From NCBI GenBank assembly GCA_007922225.1, contig ML680086.1, positions 8,311,472 to 8,375,471 of the forward strand: a stretch of 64,000 nt of DNA. Reading direction: 5' to 3'. The DNA is from Emydura subglobosa. Taxonomy: Eukaryota; Chordata; Testudines; Chelidae. The number at the start of each line of letters is the position of its first letter. Positions within the stretch are counted from its first letter, which is position 1. The translations under genes were made by a program, and so were the position numbers. The notes under the pieces are model-generated. The model saw only the letters and a list, made by a program, of their open reading frames with translations, had not been told where the DNA came from and ran no database searches. Below, one piece after another: positions 1 to 10,525 of this stretch.

Positions 1-2399
1 GATATCATCTAACTGCACATTTATGTAGCTGTCTTTATCCTGGCAGATCCCAAAGAGTTTTTCAATCTTTACAAACCGCACTGCAGAGGCCTGGGTTAGA
101 CTTTATATGGTGAGAAGGAGTCACTGCTGGGGTGGAATGAAGCAACTGTTTAATAGAACACAGCGGTCGGGGAACAAGATTGCTGTATGCAGTTGAGGCA
201 GGCGGGTGGAACATAATTGGCCCCAATCAGAATTTCACTAAGGCACAGGGGTCAGCATCACTACTTTTAACCCAAAGCACCATGGGATCTTTAATTACCA
301 TAAAAAGGAAGCATGGCTGGTGAAACTGGTAGGTGGAAAGGAAGCTGGAGTCAGTGATTCTCACTGGTCGCCAGGACAAAGCAGGACAATGCAGCTGGAA
401 AACTTTAAGTTAAACAGTAGGAAAAAGTTTGCAGCCCAAGCTGTGGCCTGGCTCACCTCCACCTCCTGAGCAGGCTGCTGTGGGGCTGTAAGTCAGTGCA
501 GGGGTGGGACCTGGGACTCTAAGAACCCTTTGTCGATGGAAGAAGCTGGCAGGAGAGGATGCAGAATCACTGTCACAGGAGATATCCCAGGCTGAAGACC
601 CACTGCTCCCATTGATTGGAAAGGGTGAGTCATGCCATGGTGGGGGAGTTGGAGAGAATACATCGCTCACACCCTAGGGCTCCTTTCCACCCCAAAAGAT
701 TCTGAGCTCACTTATACCTGTAATAAGGGGCCTGTGTGGAGCTGCACCACCACAGAGGGAGGAGCAAGAGCTATTCTGCCTCTTGCAGCCCTTCCCGGTG
801 AGAGGTGTGGATTACTGCCCTTTTCACACAGCTGGCCATTGCCATGGTGGGGTCAGAGCTGTGGCCCAGCCTGCTCCCCACATGTCCCTGCCCCTTGTGG
901 GTGCTGGGCACTCCCAGGGACATCCAGAGGTGGTAGTTCCTACAGTCCCACCAGCACACCGAGTGCAGTCCTGCCTCACTCTGACATGCTCCTGGTGTCT
1001 TTCTCCCCCACTGCACACTGTCTTAAAGCACAGCAGAATCAGACCTCCCTAGGAACATCTTTGGCTTCCATCTCCTCCTCCCTGCACCTGGATGGACAAA
1101 CAGCATCCCTACAATTTACTGCTCAGCACTAGTTTTTTTAAATGTTTTATATTCCTTAGGCTTCTGCCTAAGAGACATGTTGTCTCCTCAGGGCCCTGAT
1201 CTTCAAAGATCAGAGGCCCCCGCTTCCTTCTCACACATCATTTTCTCAGGTTACATCTTGTAAATGAACCAGAGATTTAAAAAAACCCGAAGCACTTCAG
1301 GGTTCCTTTCTGCAGCTGAGCAGTAGTTGACTCTGGCCAGCACATTTACATCAGGTTTCCGGTACTGGTTCTGTGTCTGACACAGTTAGTTCATGTGGTT
1401 GCAGCTTTACCAAGGTGCTAGGAGATGGAACAGCCAGAAAGCAGTACACCATCTGATGTCTTGTAAGTAAATCACTGTACAAAGGGATAACACTGCATTG
1501 ATTTTTATCTCAGATTGGTAAAGTCTGAAGCTATTTCCTGCTTAAAACTCTCCGGTGATGTAGGCCTATGGCATAGGTGACGTCATTGTCAGTATCCTCA
1601 TATGAGAGAGCAGGCTCAACTTGATAACAAATGGGCAACCCTAGCGGGTGTTAAAAAGATAAAGGTGAACAGCCTAGAAAAAACTTGAACCAGGAATTTG
1701 CATCTTGTTCTTCCATCCTCACATCATTCTATGCTTTACAATAATAATTCATAATTCATAATAAAACCTTGGCATGACTTACAGATTTTTTCCCCCTTGA
1801 GCAAGAGGCCCTGTTGAATCACCTAAGATAAGTACAAATGATTTGGGGCATGATTTTTTTTTTTTTAAAGTGCCCTTACAATAATGGTGATTGCAGGTAC
1901 AAAACAAATAATTGCATGTTTACTTGGCTAGATCTGGTTGTAGTATGATGAGCGGAACTGAAGAAAAAGGGTCAGGGTCAGTTTGGTCTGACACCAGAGT
2001 CTCAGGAATGCAAGTTGTGGCCAGGCTGCCATAGTACAAACACAGAGACTCTCAGTATGTAGCACTGACCTCTGTGCATGCTCATTAAAGTTCTCTCTCC
2101 TACAGTGCTGTCTGCCTGCTGCATGGCTTACTGCTAATGAAAGAAACAGTGGCCATTTATACACATTTACCCCAAATTAGCACAGTGTCTTGGTAATTGT
2201 GGGTGCAAATGAGGCACACAATTGCACACAGTTTATGCGTTTGTGTGCAGATAATTGCTTTTAAAATCCAGCCCTTCTATCATGGTGCTGGGCCAGTCTG
2301 CATAAATCTTGATTATATACTTCCCTCTGGACGTGAACATTCCATCTTAACCTGCACTCAGGCTGAGAAGCGGTAACATTTATGGGATGGTTAAATAGA
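1..2399. other. No gene recognised; unique-looking DNA
   Basis: I see no exon, RNA gene or recognisable transposon here. The longest reading frame (632-1132, forward, 166 codons) has an even, Ser/Pro/His/Cys-rich composition and no domain I know. An 18 bp palindrome lies at 1196-1213 (arms CTGATCTT and AAGATCAG) and a full cAMP-response-type octamer TGACGTCA at 1578-1585. A stretch near 2190-2262 carries a TGCACAC/TTGTGTGCA-rich word mix that recurs elsewhere in the window. Confidence 0.5.
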
Positions 2400-3914
2400 A
2401 TCCTAAAATCGTAGGACTGGACGGGACCTCGCAATGTCATCTAGTCCAGTCTCCTGCACTTATTGCAGGTTCAAGCATTATCTAGACCGTCCCTGACAGA
2501 TGTTTGTCTAACCTGCTCTTAAAAATTTTCAATGATGGAGATTCCACAACCTCTCTAGGCAATTTATTCAAGTGCTTAACTACCCACACAGTTAGGAAGT
2601 TTTTTTTAATGTCCAGTATAAACTGCCCTTGCTGCAATTTAAGCCCATTGCTTCTTGTCCTATCCTCAGAGGTTAATGAGAACAATTTTTCTTCCTCCTC
2701 CTTGTAACAACCTTTTATGTACTTGAAAACTTTTATCATATCCCCTCTCAGTCTTCTCTTCTCCAGATTAAACAAACCCAATTTTTGTCCATCTTCCCTC
2801 ATAGGTCATGTTTTCTAGACCTTTAATAATTTTTGTTGCTTTTCTCTGAACTTTCTCCAATTTGTCCACATCTTTCTGGACATGTGGCACCCAGAACTGG
2901 ACACAATACTGCAATTGAGGCCTAATCAGTATGGAGTAGAGTGGAAGAATTACTTCTCATCTCTTGCTTACAACACTCCTGCTAATACATCCCCGAATGA
3001 AGTTTACTTTTTTTGCAACAGTGTTACACTGCTGACTCATATTTAGTTTGTGATCCACTATAGCCTCCAGATCCCTTTCTGTAGTATTCCTTCCTAGGCA
3101 GTCATTGCCCGTTTTGTACGTGTGCAACTGATTGTTCTTTCCTAAGTGGAGTACTTTGCATTTGTCCTTATTGAATTTCATCCTATTTACTTCAGACCAT
3201 TTCTCTGGTTTGTCCAGATCATTTTGAACTTTAATCCAATCCTCCAAAACACTTGCAACCCCTCCCTGCTTGGTTTCGTCCGCAAACTTTATAAGTGTAC
3301 TCTCTATGCCATTATGTAAATCATTGAGGAAAATATTGAACAGAACCGGACCCAGAACTGATCCCTGTGGGACCCCACTCGACACGGCTTTCCAGCTTGA
3401 CTGTGAACCACTGATAGCTACTTTCTGGGAACAATTATCCAACCAGTTATGCACCCATCTTATAGTAGCTCCATCTAGGTTGTATTTTTCTAGTTTGTTT
3501 ATGAAAGGTCATGCGAGACAGTATGAAAAGCCTTACTAAAGTCAAGATATACCACATCTACTGCCTCCCCCTATCCACAAGGCTTGTTTCACTGTCAAAG
3601 AAAGCTATCAGGTTGGTTTGACACAATTTGTTCTTGACAAATCCATGCTGACTGTTACTTATTACTTTATTATGTTCTGGGGCTATTTGCAAATTCATTG
3701 CTTAATTATTTGCTTCATTATTTTTCCAGGTACCGAAGTTAAATTGATTGGTCTGTAATGCCCTGGTTTGACTTATTTCCCTTTTTATAGATTGGCTCTA
3801 TATTTAACCTTTTCCAGACCTCTGGAATCAATCCCATCTTCCATGACGTTTCAAAGATAATCGCTAATGGCTCAGCTATCTCCTCAGTCAGTTCCAGTAT
3901 TCTAGGATGTATTT
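2400..3914 (-). mobile_element. CR1 LINE, 5'-truncated, ORF2 remnant
   Basis: A non-LTR retrotransposon of the CR1 family in reverse orientation. Its 3' end is near 2400, where the complement ends in decayed ATTCTATG-like octamers typical of CR1 tails. Reverse-strand translations between 2957 and 3454 show the reverse-transcriptase core: SSGVPQGSVLGPVLFNIF, then FADE where the active site should read FADD (codon at 3276-3278), then CKVLHLGKNNQ. The C-terminal part follows in another frame (2482-2802; KRRLRGDMIKVFKYIKG, then SRLDKHL). Frame changes and the altered second catalytic aspartate show it is dead. The 5' two thirds of the element (ORF1, endonuclease) are missing, the usual CR1 5' truncation. 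Family assignment is firm; subfamily is not. Confidence 0.95.
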
Positions 3915-3915
3915 A

Positions 3916-4034
3916 TGGGACATATCTTCTGTCGCCCATAGAAGTGGGTTTTTTATGCAGCCAGGAGAGTTCTCTCCCATCACCACAGAATATCTTCACC
4001 AGACGTGCTGCAGCACTGTACATATAGACATGGT
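3916..4034. mobile_element. Fragment of foldback miniature element (family A)
   Basis: This piece starts where CR1 similarity stops. It carries the near-palindrome GGAGAGTTCTCTCCC and ends in a GTAC...TAGACATGG terminus. The same layout is found in the fuller copy at 56790-57052 (GGGAGAGCTCTCTCC, then a CACTGCAGTGCTGTACATG-like end). It is probably the right half of a non-autonomous DNA transposon. It abuts a second, unrelated miniature element at 4035. Confidence 0.65.
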
Positions 4035-4276
4035 CTTAGGGTATATCTAGATCAGTTTATCTGGATTGATTGAGCAGTCAGTTTAGACCCACTTGATTGA
4101 TCCAGAAGTTGACGCTGTTAATCCAGCCCCTCAAGTGGCGTAGCACGGTGCAGTGAAGACGGCGGGCAGAAGGGAAGCCTAGCAGTCTACAGGAGTTATG
4201 CAAGCTACTCTGCCGAGCTTGCGTAACTCCCGTTGACTGCTGCCGAATCGCCAGGGTAAGTGTAGATCAGAGCTTA
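4035..4276. mobile_element. Hairpin-rich miniature DNA transposon (family G), copy 1
   Basis: A non-autonomous element recognised because a second copy lies at 62869-63150. The ends are imperfect inverted repeats of the form CTTAGGGTATATCTA / CTAAGCTCTGATCTA. Inside is a long hairpin: left arm 4181-4206 and right arm 4216-4241 pair over about 26 bases with few mismatches. It also has GATTGATTGAG opposite a decayed TTGATTGATC. This copy lacks about 30 bp near its left end that copy 2 keeps. The TCTA-containing ends are hAT-like, but I found no clean target duplication. Confidence 0.75.
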
Positions 4277-5524
4277 GTCTAGTACAAATCAGATCCAGCT
4301 CCATAACTGACCTCTCTGGAGTGACCCTAGGATAAAGCTGGTGTGAGAGAACCAGAGCTGCCATGGAGATTCACAGTTGCTCTTTCTTGGTTCCCTGTTT
4401 TCTCTTCAGGTAAATAAAATGAATGTCATTGAGACTGAAAGTATAGGGCTGTCACTTGTGTATGTGTAACCAAGGCTTGTACAGTGTGACTCTGTCCCTG
4501 CCCAGTGGCCGGACGACACAGAGGTTTGTGATTCTGCCACTGCCTTTGAGCTACCTGAGCTGTGGGATTTTAGCTCAGGCTATAGAGGCTCATGCTTTCA
4601 GATTCAGAGGCAATAGATTCCATTTCTGCTGTTGACGACTCGCACAGGGGCAGTACAGAGAATACTGACCCCTTGGTCACTGCTAAAAGACAAGTGCAGT
4701 GGGATTTGTATCAATGGCCTGGGCAGGTCCAACTCCAAAATTCCACTTGTTTCAATAGGACATGTTATTTCTTTACTTCTCTTCCTGGCAAAAGCTTTGA
4801 CGTGGCACTGCCAGTGCAGAGCTGCAACGTTCCGCTATTGAGGTGGCCGTATTTTAGGGATGAACCGTCCCAATCACCTGAGTCATAAAATTGGGCTGGA
4901 ACTCTCATGAGACATTGCTTTCTCCTGGGATTCCCAGCATTTCTGATCCCACTGTCCCCTCACAAGCTTATATCGCTTCATTTAAGTGAGCTGAAAATTT
5001 TTTTTTTACTCATTTTGTACCTCAAGGAGTCATCCTGTTGAGGTACTCGGGGGGGACAGGGAATAGTGTATCATATTATTGTAGGAAGAAATACAGAGGG
5101 AAGAGTGAAATGGATGAATGGAAACCAGGAAAATCCCCTTTCCTCATCCTGTGCGCGTGGGTAAAAAGACACAATATAAAACCAGTACACTTTACAGACC
5201 AGATCTTCAGCAGGGGTAATCAACGTAGATGGGCCATATCCTGAGTTGGTGTAAATTAGTGTAACTCCCTTGTTATCAATGAGCCACATGCCTGTCCAGT
5301 GAATATACCCCACTGAAATCAAGAAAACTACACCAATGTATAATAGTTGAGGGTTCTTTTACTCCTGCAACTTCAAAATGATCAAAGTTATTAGAAAAAT
5401 CGTAGAAGAACTCAAAACCCCAGCCCTCCAATAATAGGCTTAACATGTCAGCATTGAAAGGGGTTGTCTCACCTCGCGACAGCTGTGAAATGGTTATTGT
5501 TGGCAGGTTTAGCTTTCACAGCAG
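4277..5524. other. No gene recognised
   Basis: Only short frames are present (largest 98 codons, 4592-4888, no domain). A weak foldback-like stretch at about 5230-5335 contains the dispersed GGTGTAAATTAGTGTAACT word seen in other palindromic repeats of the window. Nothing else can be assigned. Confidence 0.5.
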
Positions 5525-5875
5525 GGTTCTCTGTGAGTCAGGGCTCCTGTGTTCTAGTCTGCCCCTGATCACTTTGTGAAATCACTTCATGACTTTGGGC
5601 CGCATTTTCAGGGTCCTCTAGGCAAATCCATGTACATCTGCTTTGTACACACAAAACTGGATGCTTGTGTGGCTAGAGAGATGCACATCTACACATGGTT
5701 GCATGAAAAACAGGCGTGTGTGTGCCCTTTTGGTTATGAGGGCATACCCAGCTCCCGATCTTGCACCGTTAAAGTCAATGAAAGCTTTGACATTGATGTC
5801 AATGAGTGTAGGAGAGTCTGAAAATCCCAATTTCACTCTCTGTAAAATGGGGTGATTATATACCTATCACACCGG
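5525..5875 (+). repeat. MIR/CORE-like SINE, split by a foldback
   Basis: The flanks read as one SINE on the forward strand: AGTCAGGGCTCCTGTGTTCTA, then a stretch matching the 'tcacttcat' region (to about 5596), and on the far side TCTCTGTAAAATGGGGTGAT (5836 onward). These pieces are adjacent in the MIR-type consensus, so 5597-5828 is an insertion. SINEs of this kind are tRNA-derived, non-coding and mobilised by LINE machinery. Confidence 0.7.
5597..5828. mobile_element. Foldback insertion within a SINE
   Basis: The insert begins GGGCCGCATTTTCAG (5597-5611) and ends CTGAAAATCCC (5818-5828), which pair as inverted ends. The interior holds AAAGTCAATGAAAGCTTTGACATTGA-type self-complementary words. 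A forward frame across it looks superficially EGF-like (CVCPFGYEG and DVNEC), but the frame is produced by the repeat. Confidence 0.6.
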
Positions 5876-6131
5876 GGTGAGGTTTAGTTGACTAATGCCA
5901 GTAAATTTCTTTGAAATATTTAAATGAAAGTATATAAAATGCTATATATAGAAAAGCAGATAAGTTGTGTTGTAACTAAATGTCAATGTTTGGAAAATTG
6001 ACTATCTCTAATAAACACTATAGAAGGGCAAAGTATTATTTATGTATTTATTTATTTGAGAAGCACAGAAAACAATTTATCACTGTTCGTGTAAATCAAA
6101 CTGTGTAAACAAAATGAAGGATTATAAAATA

Positions 6132-6505
6132 TGCCTTACTCAAGGAGCTCAGTCTGTTTAGCTTAACAAACAGAAGGTTAAGGGGTGACCTGAAGTTGCC
6201 ATGTTGCCAACAACTATTTCAAAAGGACTGTTCCATCTAGCAGAGAAAAGGTTTAACATGATCCAACAGCTGCAAGTTGAAGCTAGACAAATTCAGATTG
6301 GAAATAAAATATAAAGAAAGGGCAATTAACCAATGGAACAATTTACCAAGGGTTGTGGTGGATTCTCCATCACTAGCAGTTTTTAAATCAAGATTGGATG
6401 TTTTTCTAAAACATCTGCTCTAGGAATTGTTTTGGGGATGTTCTCTGGCCTGTGTCATACAGGAGGTCAGACTAGCCTGGCCTTGTAATCTATAAATCGC
6501 TTTAT
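6132..6505 (+). mobile_element. CR1 LINE 3' fragment
   Basis: The forward strand carries the last part of CR1 ORF2 and its 3' UTR: CTCAGTCTGTTTAGCTTAAC, then AGAAGGTTAAGGGGTGACCT, CCAAGGGTTGTGGTGGATTC, and the tail GGCCTGTGTCATACAGGAGG followed by TCAGACTAG. Many substitutions and stops mark an old copy. It is truncated at its 5' side. Confidence 0.9.
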
Positions 6506-6599
6506 AATTCACTGACCAGCATTGCAGACAATCACCATTCTTCACCCTCTTTATGGAAAAGTCCTACAGAATTTAATAGAGATGAAACCAACAAGATTC

Positions 6600-7330
6600 C
6601 ATAGAAATGTCTGAACCTATAAGAATATAATAAGGAACAATATATTTCCAGAGGTTTCCTTGAACTGTCTCATAGAATTCTGTAACTGTGACTTTTAAAT
6701 TCCATGGGATGATCCTGATAAATAAATAAAGTGGGTTGAAATTTTTAATTAAATGAACATTTTTATGGAAAATAAAAGTTGGAACAAAATGCTCCAGTTT
6801 TTCAGTGAAAGAACAAAAAGTTAGTTTGGTTTTTTTCACTGAAAATCAAAATGTTATTGGGTTGTCATCCTCTAAAAATGGAAAATTTTCTTGAAGGAGT
6901 TTTGGAAAAAATGAAAAGTTTTCATTCTGTTTGAAATATTTCACAGAAAATACCATTTTCTGAGCAGCTGAACTGTAAAACTGTTCTGATTTTCTTTTAA
7001 ATGCTAACGGAATTTTCTACACAGCCAGATTCTGGCTATTGTTTTGAGCCAGAACAGTGTTTCTTTCTCTGAGCTGATTGTCACGAGAGCTGAGCAGGAA
7101 ATGCTTTTCCCGTCCTGTGAAAATTTTTGAGATTTCAAAATGTTTCTGTTTCCAAATCAGATCCTGTCTCCAAGTTTTTCACAAAAAAATGAGAAGGAGG
7201 GAGAGCCCCAGAATAGCAAATAACCTAGTGGTTGAACTCACCAGAGGTGGGGGAGATCCAGCCTCAAGTCCTTGATCTGGAGTAAGAACTAGGACATGGG
7301 TTTCCCACATCCCACAGTAGTTCCTTAAAT
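6600..7330 (+). mobile_element. AT-rich foldback with inverted tRNA-like core, copy 1
   Basis: A stretch of repeated GAAAATTTTC / TTTTCATT words (about 6730-7190) leads into a GC-richer core at 7215-7325. The core starts like a tRNA A box (ACCTAGTGGTTGAACTC) with a B-box-like CCTCAAGTCCTT. A reversed, complementary version of the same words follows (GACATGGGTTTCCCACATCCC). The same order, AT-rich arm then head-to-head tRNA-like units, is seen at 11360-11750, and the core alone at 44500-44742. Boundaries are approximate. No coding potential. Confidence 0.55.
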
Positions 7331-7404
7331 ACCGTGCCTGTAGAAAGACGCTGTGGCCTTCCTTGGAGCCTGGATGGTGCCACCGGCTTACAGTGCCATT
7401 GGTA

Positions 7405-7881
7405 GGCTTGGAAGGATTAGACTTTTATTGAAAATGTTGGTAAACATTGATTTCACTGTACACACACAAATCAATGAAAAAATATTTCCTTTGATGATAA
7501 CAGAAATTTACAGATAGGCAAAGTAAGAAAATAGCTGCTTGAGAACTTATTCGAGTCAAAATCCAGTGATTTGGACTTTTGAATTAGGCTTGTTATAAAT
7601 GGGCTAGTGAATAAATAATAAAAATAGGTAGGATCTGTTGATTTAAAGATATTTATTTTGTATATTTTTATATATGATGTTGCCAGTTTGTGTTTTAATG
7701 GTTTATACAGCTTTAACTTTTTGAATTTCAACATATACTGCCATTAAATAATGGTCTGACTTCGCTGTAATTTCACGCAACTGAGAAAATGTGAATCAAT
7801 AAAAACCTTTAAAAAATGCTTAAAATAAATATTGATATATTTGTCAAAATTATATAAAAAACCCATGAATTCTTCCAAGCC
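7405..7881. mobile_element. Non-autonomous DNA transposon with TA ends
   Basis: A 477 bp AT-rich element bounded by inverted GGCTTGGAAGGATT (7405-7418) and its near-complement AATTCTTCCAAGCC (7868-7881). A TA dinucleotide lies immediately outside each end (7403-7404 and 7882-7883), as expected for Tc1/mariner-type target duplication. The interior is imperfectly palindromic, with AACATTGATTTC near the left and TATTGATATATTTGTC near the right. Reading frames inside are short and AT-driven, so it is a MITE-like element that relied on transposase from elsewhere. Superfamily assignment rests mainly on the TA and is tentative. Confidence 0.7.
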
Positions 7882-8689
7882 TAACTATTGGCTATTCTGA
7901 GGGTCTCTCTTTCTCTTGTTTTGACCAAAAATTCCATCCTAAACCCGAGGCAACTGTCATTGAAAATGATCGGTTTCCATGAAAAGTTTTGGCTTAGGCA
8001 AATCGGCAGTTTTCAACAAAAAATGTTTTGTTGAAAAATTCTCAAGCAGCTGGAAGTGCCATTTTCCCACCCGCAAACAGTTGTGCAGTTTCACAGCACA
8101 CACTCATTTTCGAGCCAAAAATCCGCTTTCAAACCCAGCAAGAGCAGTGCAAGCTGTATAAGATAACAGTGACAAAATTGATGAGCGGGGAATATGCTTT
8201 GGTCCTTGACCTCTCCCACCACCATCACCTTTCTCAGATCAGACACAAACACAGGCACAGAAAGGTCACAGATCTCAGCTTGTTAAATGCTTTTCTTGAA
8301 GATGTTGTCTTCCTTGAAGGCATTTGCCTTGTTTCCATAGTAACATGATTCATCCCATACCCCAAAAGTCTGTCTGCATCGCCTCCCAATGCTCAGGTTG
8401 TTGCAGGATGCCTTCCCATTAGCCGTCCTCCTCCAATAGCATCTGTTTGCCATCCTCTTCATTGGTAGCAACTTCTGCTATGTGCGTCTCACGTGACAGG
8501 CAGTGGAGAGCTTTACCTGCCACTGCTGCATTGAGGAGGAGGGTGCCTAGGGACCCTCTGGGTCTTCAGCACTCCTGAGTCACACCATGAGTACCGTGCA
8601 GTCAGTCCAGCTGAGACTGGACTGCATCAAATCAGGGATTTGATGGAGACCTGTCCACTCTTCAGGGATTAATGCACCTCACCAAGCAT
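7882..8689. other. No gene; AT-rich hairpin at 8010-8037
   Basis: A perfect 12 bp hairpin, TTTTCAACAAAA (8010-8021), loop AATG, TTTTGTTGAAAA (8026-8037), sits in GAAAATTTT-rich DNA that resembles the foldback arms elsewhere in the window. From 8160 to 8689 I recognise nothing; frames are at most 106 codons without a known domain. Confidence 0.5.
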
Positions 8690-9182
8690 TTGCAGTGACA
8701 CTCACACAGCACTGTCAAAACAGTTGGGTTTATTCATTAACTGGAACACAGCATAGGAAGTCCTTAAAGTAGTCTAGAGAAATTAAGGTTAAAGTTTAGT
8801 CCATTCTGGTTAGCCCAGAGCCAGCCAAGCTGTAGTGAATCTTTCGATTTCTGTCCTGAACCCCTGTCTCCTTCCCACAGCCAATTCTTTCCCCACACAC
8901 AATCCTCAAAGTCCTTTGTTCTCAGCTGGATAACGATGCTCAGCCTCCCTAATGAGAGGGAGGAGAATCTGGATTTGCCATTAACTTCTCATTATCTTGC
9001 CATTATCTTCTCAAATGCTTCCCTGATGTGAGGACTAGTCCAGATAGCTTAGCAACGCCCGCACCCCTGTCTCAGCCACCTCTGGGAGCTTTCACTCCTT
9101 TTCCACCCAATGGGTAACAATGCAGCATATAGGAGAAACCGAGGCACACACGGGGCTCATAAAATATTCCCACTTCATCACA
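8690..9182 (-). mobile_element. LTR-like block of an endogenous retroelement
   Basis: On the reverse strand the block begins TGTGATGAAGTGGGAATATT, which resembles the start of a common turtle LTR as I remember it. It runs to a polyadenylation signal AATAAA (complement of 8729-8734) about 40 bp before the presumed end. That is the layout of a U3-R-U5 solo LTR of about 490 bp. No target-site duplication is clear: CTAGC follows the outer end, but I could not find a partner. No retroviral gene is attached. The 8690 boundary is a guess. Confidence 0.5.
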
Positions 9183-9659
9183 CTAGCCCCCCCAGCTGGT
9201 GAGATAATTAGGTCCCAGTCTGCTTAGGCACTGAAGTGCTCTCCTCCTCCACTTGGTGGTGCTAATGAATAGCCAACTGATCAGAATGCTGATCATCTGC
9301 AGGCTCTCAGCTGTCTGTTACAGAGATGCTTTTGCACCCCTATGCATTGGAGCATGGACTTGAAATTTGGCAGTGGGCAGCGTCCTTTGTGTCAGGGATT
9401 TGTCGCTATCCCCAAGAAAATCCTCCCAAATCTGGCCAAGTTCTATGCCTTTGGAAAATTGCAGTTTGCACATGCACACTGGAGACTTGTGAGAGTTGAG
9501 CAGCTAACGTCTTCCAAGATCCAATCCTCGCTGAGCCTGCTCATCCCCCTCAGTTCCTACATTGGACCCGACGGTGCATGCGCCATCACCACAGAGTGAC
9601 TGACGCTACTCCCTCCAGCACAGGGCTACAGACGTGAAGCCAGACTTTCTCTGCAATGA
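9183..9659. repeat. Probable old interspersed repeat, unclassified
   Basis: The stretch 9345-9600 (start words ATGCATTGGAGCATGGACTT, later GGAAAATTGCAGTTTGCACA) resembles a dispersed repeat I associate with turtle DNA. There is no second copy in this window to prove it. A forward 85-codon frame is without known domain. Confidence 0.3.
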
Positions 9660-10460
9660 CTGCTCCGGGCCAGGGTGGAAGTGAGAGCCAAGAGCTGCTT
9701 TTCCAGTGGTCTCAATGCCCCCTCACCCACACTGGCACCCAGGCTGTGTAGAGGAGGATGTGACCTCACACCAATGCAGAGGGGACAAGACCCAGGCACA
9801 GGCATCGCAGGGGAGGATGAGGGAGTAGATTGTGACAGTAAGGCTGGTACTGGAGGCTGACAGGGGCAGAGACTGGGAAAGGCTGGGCACAGAGACTGGG
9901 TCTGGAAACTGGGGGGAGACAGGGTGGTGGGGCAACTGACATCAGACGAAGAGCCGGGGAGGAAACCTGGACCAAGAACCAGTAGAGTGGGCGAAGGAAG
10001 TGAGGGACAGGGAGACATTCTGAGCTGGAGCCTGTGTTCGGGGGAGGACTGGGACTGGCTGGGCACAGAGAGTAGGACAAGAAGCCAGGGGAGCCGGGGA
10101 CACTGAGATGGTTTGAGAAGCCCGGGAAAGGAAACTGGGACTGGGATGCAGGGGTTTAGGGAACATGGTCGGGGGAGCCTGGAGGCTGTGGTAGAAACAG
10201 ACAGATCAGGGAGTGGGGGAGGGAAGTGGGGCTGTCTGGGCAAGGGGACTGGGAGCAAAGTGCCAGCGGGGGTTGAGGGGGAACAGGACTGGGAATGGCT
10301 AGGCAAGGGGAGATGAGGGGAGACTGGGACGGGGCAAGACTGGGATCAGGAGTTTGAATAAGTGAGACTAGGAAGAACGGGCCAGGAGACTGGGATTGGG
10401 ATCAGCAGCCTGAGGGTTGGTGATTGGTGCTGAGAGGGTTTAGGAGCCAGTGGGGGGTAC
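9660..10460. repeat. Decayed GACTGGGA-type minisatellite
   Basis: About 800 bp of purine-rich forward strand is built from degenerate units around GACTGGGACTGG, GGCTGGGCACAGAGACTGGG and GGGGAGACTGGGA, with no fixed period. The reverse strand therefore encodes long Pro/Ser-rich frames (226 codons at 9626-10306), which are a composition effect. A related array in opposite orientation lies at 36390-36760. Confidence 0.65.
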
Positions 10461-10525
10461 AGATAGAACTGGGAAAAATTGGAGGGATAGTGCAGAAGCA
10501 GACAAGCTACGTTAAAATAACAGTA

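Noticed and set aside
632..1132. 166-codon forward frame
   Set aside because: Low-information composition, no domain, no supporting splice or promoter context.
1578..1585. TGACGTCA as a functional cAMP-response promoter
   Set aside because: A single octamer without CpG island, TATA or exon nearby; kept only as a note.
2957..3454. Possible functional reverse transcriptase gene
   Set aside because: Real homology, but it is a 5'-truncated CR1 with frame breaks and an altered active site.
5576..5821. EGF-like appearance (CVCPFGYEG, DVNEC) in a forward frame
   Set aside because: The frame lies in a foldback inserted in a SINE. Cysteine spacing does not complete an EGF module and no splice sites frame it.
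9626..10306. 226-codon reverse reading frame, Pro/Ser-rich
   Set aside because: It is the complement of a GACTGGGA-type minisatellite; several overlapping frames are open for the same compositional reason and no domain is present.
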